A stretch of DNA of 64,000 bases from Pampus argenteus. Taxonomy: Eukaryota; Chordata; Actinopteri; Scombriformes; Stromateidae. A program made the translations under genes and the position numbers. Positions 59,481 to 64,000 of the stretch are shown here, one piece after another (positions within the stretch are counted from its first letter, which is position 1; each line of letters starts with the position of its first letter). The DNA is taken from NCBI GenBank assembly GCA_036937835.1, contig CM072876.1, positions 11,907,501 to 11,971,500 of the forward strand. The letters are read 5' to 3'. The notes beneath the pieces are model-generated. The model was not told the origin of the DNA. It worked only from the letters and a program-made list of their open reading frames with translations, and made no database searches.

Positions 59481-61135
59481 TACAAGGTTTTAAAATAGCT
59501 TCCCTGCTTCTTTTTTTTAAGACAAAGTAGGTCACGTTGACAATTACTGAGCAAACTCCATCCTCTGAGGAAGACCAGGACATGCGTCTCATTGCTGGAC
59601 CTGAACCCAGCCAGGAGACACAGACCCAATAGGCACCGATTTCCCAAGTTTCACAACTTAATATTCATTTACAAATTGTCAAAAGAAAACTTTGTGTCTT
59701 ACCTAATGTAACGTTAGTGGCCGGGACACATATAATTCTCCTTGCTTGGGAAAATACATCAAGGTTTTCTGTTACTCCTGTCTTGCTAGTTGAGGCTAAT
59801 CAACTCGTTATTTCAGTTTAAATGTCATTATTAGTTAGCATAAGCCAGATAACTTTGACTGTTTGCCCTTTTCAACTATAATAACCGAGGCTACTAACGT
59901 TAGCATCGCTAATTACATCCGTGCTCTCTGAGATGCAGCTGACCTCTGCTCTCTGACCTTTCACCTCCTGAACAGGCGCTCCTGTGCAGATCATTTGGTA
60001 CTTAAGACAAAGACAAAGAAATGCAATAATATGGGAATATCCACGAAGACACCGACAGCAGAAGCAGCTGATCAGTCGTGAATTAGAACTTATTCTTATT
60101 TCCATCTCCCATACAGCACAATTTTTAAAAAAAAGGCAAAAACCACCTCAAACAAGTGTCTTTTGCAAAATTGAGATACTAATACTAGTATATTACTAAT
60201 ATTAAAATGCATTGATGGAAACACACATTCAGTTTTCCTTTCTGGTGTACTTAATTCATTTTACAGTGACTTTGGTCTGACTGTTGTCTTCAACCTTAAC
60301 TGGAAGTGTCACTTCATAGCTGTGCACCTACACACATAATGAAGACAGAAAATAGGTTTGTCAGTCTCAAGTCCAGCTGTTGCTATTTCCCATGTAGACA
60401 TGAGAGTGGTATCCACCTCCCACTGTCTAACTTTTGGCCAAAAAAAGTATATTTAAAAAAAAAAAAAGTATATTTCTGAATTTTAGATAAATTGTCTAAC
60501 TCAAAATGTTTGAGTTTTTGCAACTTTTACTTTATTTGTGCATTTTACAATATTTTAGCCCATTTTTATGCAAATGATTGATTTTTTTTTTTACTTAAGT
60601 CAAAATTGAATGCAGTTTTATTCTCTTGTGGTTTTCTATTTTTGTTACGTAAACGATTTGAGGACTTCTTCCATCATCATCATCATCACCATCATCACCA
60701 GAGAGCTGGTTAACATTCCAGCCCTCCTAATCTCTCTCGGAGACGGACGGGTCTTTAGTGGGTACAAACCTGCCATGTGGTCAGATTAAAGGTTTCTGAG
60801 AAGAGTGTGGGAGAGGACAGTCCTGTAGTAAAGTCCTGGGATTCTTAAGTGATTCTCTTTTTTTTGGACCTCCCAGTACAGGCTCATCAACTCTCTCTAC
60901 TCCTGCTTTGTGTGGCGCATCATTGGTGTTACTCCTGTTAAAGTAAGAGCACATCAAATAAAAAGGTTGTTTCTGATTTAAATCGTTGAGATAAATAGAT
61001 CATATACATATATAGAAGAGTGTTTTTGGCCACACACATTAACTAAAGGTTTTCTGTTTTTGTTTTCTGTTGTGTTATAATTCTGATGTTTGGAAATCAC
61101 AAAATTGACACAATCTGACTGATTGTCAGAATTAC

Positions 61136-61225
61136 CATTTATGAAATTTGTTTAGCACCTTTCCAACTCAACTCAAATTGCTTTACATGAGATACATGTA
61201 TACAAAAAATAAATCCCTTTAGAAA
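61136..61225. repeat. Second fragment of the short repeat also seen at 838-930
   Basis: TTTAGCACCTTTCCAACTCA and AAATTGCTTTACATGAGATA match the order of motifs in the nrbp1 intron copy. It is diverged, with no visible boundaries. Confidence 0.4.
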
Positions 61226-64000
61226 GTGCACAACAGAGGAAGTGAAACAACATTAAACTCTGAGTCATCCGTTCATCTTTACAGTCTGCACACTCATTGA
61301 CGTAAACAAAAATCAGGATGTTCAGCAACATTCATAACAACTTCACTGGTTAAAACATACTGTCACTACGTCCGTATTTCTGTTTGTTTCAGTGAGAAAA
61401 CTGAAATGATCTGACAACATGTTGTCAAATCACAGCGCTCAGTGAAGAGTATCACGTGAGTCTGAATCCTTTCCAAGAAACCGGATCAGATACTACAAAT
61501 ATTTACGCAACCACATGATAACAAATCTTTTTTTTTTCAGGTGTGTCCTTACATTCCAGGTTTGGGTGTATGTGCTTATTGATACAATTTGAAGATCAAA
61601 AAACAAAGACTGTTATTACTTGTCAGGATTGTTATTACCACACCTCTTCTGAACGCTAGAAACCAGACGACAGTGATGCGGATCTGTGAGTGTCTTTTGA
61701 TTATTTTTATGATATAAACGACAAGCCAATATATTGCCCCAGTGTGTGTGCGTGTGTGTGTGTGTCTGCACCGGGCCATCTGTCGGTCTCACTGGCTTTG
61801 TCTCTGGCAGGACATTAGGCCGGGTTCAGGGGCGTAGAGGGGGGGTGAACCCTGGACTCGAGGGTGAGAGGTCACGCTGCTGCTAAATGGATTCACCTTT
61901 GCCAACGCAGCGATTGCAGGCGGCGTGGCGTGCGTTAGCTAAAACTGTAGAGGCATTCAACACAGAGGACACAATACCCCTAAAAGAGGAGTCCTGATGA
62001 TGTATGAAACTTATATTGTGGCTCTCAGCAATCTTGGAAAAAAAAATCCAGACGGTCATTTAACCTGTTTTAAAGTTTAGATGTGTGAAACATACTTAAA
62101 ACTTTTTTCATGATCAAAACAAGGCTTTATTACACCCTTAACGAAGGCGTTCTGAATAAATTAACACCTCATCCTACATCATCAGACATGTCTGTGTCAC
62201 CACTGTTCTCAAAATCCTGCTCACTATGATCCTTAAAATAAAAGGCTTCTGACTTTTATTTGTGCACATTGGCAGGGGAATAACTTTAATTTAATTTAAT
62301 TTACCATGAACTTTATGACACCAGAACGGGCTCTGGAGGCCCAGATAGCTGTAAATAAAATAAATGTTAAAAGACTGAAATGTCCTGACGAAAGATGTTG
62401 TTCCCCTTTTCTGCTTTATGGACTAAATAATAAGTGAAAGCATTTTTTCACTAGAGGCCACGATGAATTGGCAACTGTAAGATTATCTGTGATTTCACAC
62501 GAGACCAGAGTAATGTAATGTGAGACTCATTATGTCTGCGTATGTGCATGGTAGCATATAATATTTTAATAATGTATTTTCAAATTGTAAAACTGCTACT
62601 AATCCCCATTTTACTATTAACTTTAACGGAGTACAGTGTCAGCAGTGGATCCATGCAGGCGCACTTTAGTATTGTAGTGAAGGTGCGATAAACACCTGAC
62701 TTTAACAATGAGTACAAAGAGAGAGCTGCTGTATGCATGAACCGCATGAAAAGGGACAAAGTGAGCGAGCGGGCCGGCAGCACAGAGGAATGCTGGGTAG
62801 AGCCCCGTGCTTGCTGCCTTTGGAATGCCCCCAGGGCCTCTTGCATAAGGCCCCTTGGGCCGGCGGCTCCCTCCGACACGTTCACAGTCAGCAGCCACAC
62901 CAGCCGTCCACTCAGACTGAAGCCAGTATCTGCTTCTTTAAACTGTGGAGGAGAGTTGTGAAATGCTGTAGTTATAACTACATAATTGTAGTGTGACACT
63001 GTGACACTCCACAGCTCAATCATTCATTCACTTCTAACCATCATCGCTGTTATAACCTTTTATCCTTTTGCTTTACTGCCTACAAGAATGTAACTTTACA
63101 CACAATGCATCTGTTATGATGTGATTTTCAATGACAATTTGACTTAAATTATCACCTCATACAAAATACAATTTAAGCTCTTATGTGTTTATGTTACCAG
63201 GTAAATATTCATATTACTGAACTCTATTACTGATAGAACACCAACTTTTAATTTCTTAATGTATTAAGGTTTTTATAGTTTTTTTGTGTGTTTTAACTTG
63301 TTAAGTGTGCAGAGACATTCTGGCCACTATAGTCACTATAGTAACTGAATCAGACTACAAAACAACCAGAGCAGGTGAATACATTGTTGGATTTTAAAGG
63401 AAACTGGAATGTAGGCTGACCTGTGCACAATCCCTCCTTCCTTGAACCTAAATCTCCTCTTTAATCTCCTTCACACGTCTATGGCCAAGTTGGATTTAAT
63501 GGACAAGTCTTAATGACAAGATTTAATGAAAAGTCAACAGATCAAAGTTTGGATTGCCACTGTTAGAAGTGCTACAACCTTAAAATAAAAGTCAGGCAAA
63601 GTAAAAACAAACAAGTGACACCTTTGGGTTCCCCAACTGTACCAAACAGCCATATATTTTTATTTCACAATGACACATTGGACAGGTACTGTAGATATAT
63701 ATATATATATATATCTCAAAAACACATCAGCTGACATGTTATATCTAAAATAAAAAAACAACACTTTTGTTTTCAATTATCACATAGAGCTCAAGTTTCA
63801 AAAGACAGAATAAAAGTGACTTAACATTACAAATGAAGGAATGCGTCAAAATACATTTCCCAGCACATATTTCTAAATTGCATACACATTAAAATCGGGA
63901 GTGGAGATCTGAAACGCATCAATGGCTCACCGTTTAAATGATATCTGTAATAACTGGAATTTTAATACAATTTCAAAAGGCCACCATATGGACTTCAAAT

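Noticed and set aside
62580..63023. A 147-residue protein gene on the minus strand
   Set aside because: No family similarity, no splice context, and frames of similar length on the other strand. Kept only as a GC-rich patch of interest.

Overview
This window reads as chromosomal DNA from a bony fish, probably a percomorph-type teleost. All five recognisable genes are intron-containing vertebrate genes with compact GT-AG introns. They are embedded in AT-rich DNA that carries several repeat families I recognise as teleost-typical: a hAT MITE, TTAA-flanked foldback elements, LINE tails and long microsatellites. There is no operon organisation, CRISPR array or prokaryotic feature.

Layout. (1) 165-4202 (+): the 3' three quarters of nrbp1, a pseudokinase gene whose 5' end lies outside the window, followed by a ~1.6 kb 3'UTR. 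(2) 8324-14484 (-): a complete 11-exon macoilin (maco1/tmem57 family) gene, convergent with nrbp1. (3) 16010-16150 (+): a relic that resembles the promoter and first exon of the next gene. (4) 17604-20059 (+): a complete 8-exon CRISP (cysteine-rich secretory protein) gene with a 19-nt microexon and an unusual Arg-Pro/poly-Ser insert. (5) 20404-21133: a complete non-autonomous hAT transposon with a perfect 8-bp target duplication. (6) 21142-33620: a 12.5 kb gene-free stretch. (7) 33833-40045 (+): a complete 10-exon rhag gene (Rh-associated ammonia/gas channel). (8) 42318-44665 (+): a complete 7-exon gene for a small Lys/Ser/Arg-rich, probably nuclear protein that I cannot name; its 3'UTR carries a foldback element. 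(9) 46539-49575 (-): a complete two-coding-exon rd3 gene (photoreceptor guanylate cyclase regulator), convergent with the previous gene. (10) 49576-64000: 14.4 kb without a recognisable gene, holding MITEs, microsatellites and a LINE tail, plus some high-complexity islands that could be regulatory.

The genes do not form one pathway. The neighbourhood is informative all the same: CRISP beside RHAG is also the arrangement in mammals (human 6p12), and a macoilin gene sits beside RHCE/RHD in human 1p36. The window therefore looks like a piece of an ancient Rh-family linkage group that kept both partners. Exon boundaries were set by hand from splice consensus, reading-frame continuity and protein similarity recalled from memory. 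No alignment or database search was run, and repeat family names are also from memory.
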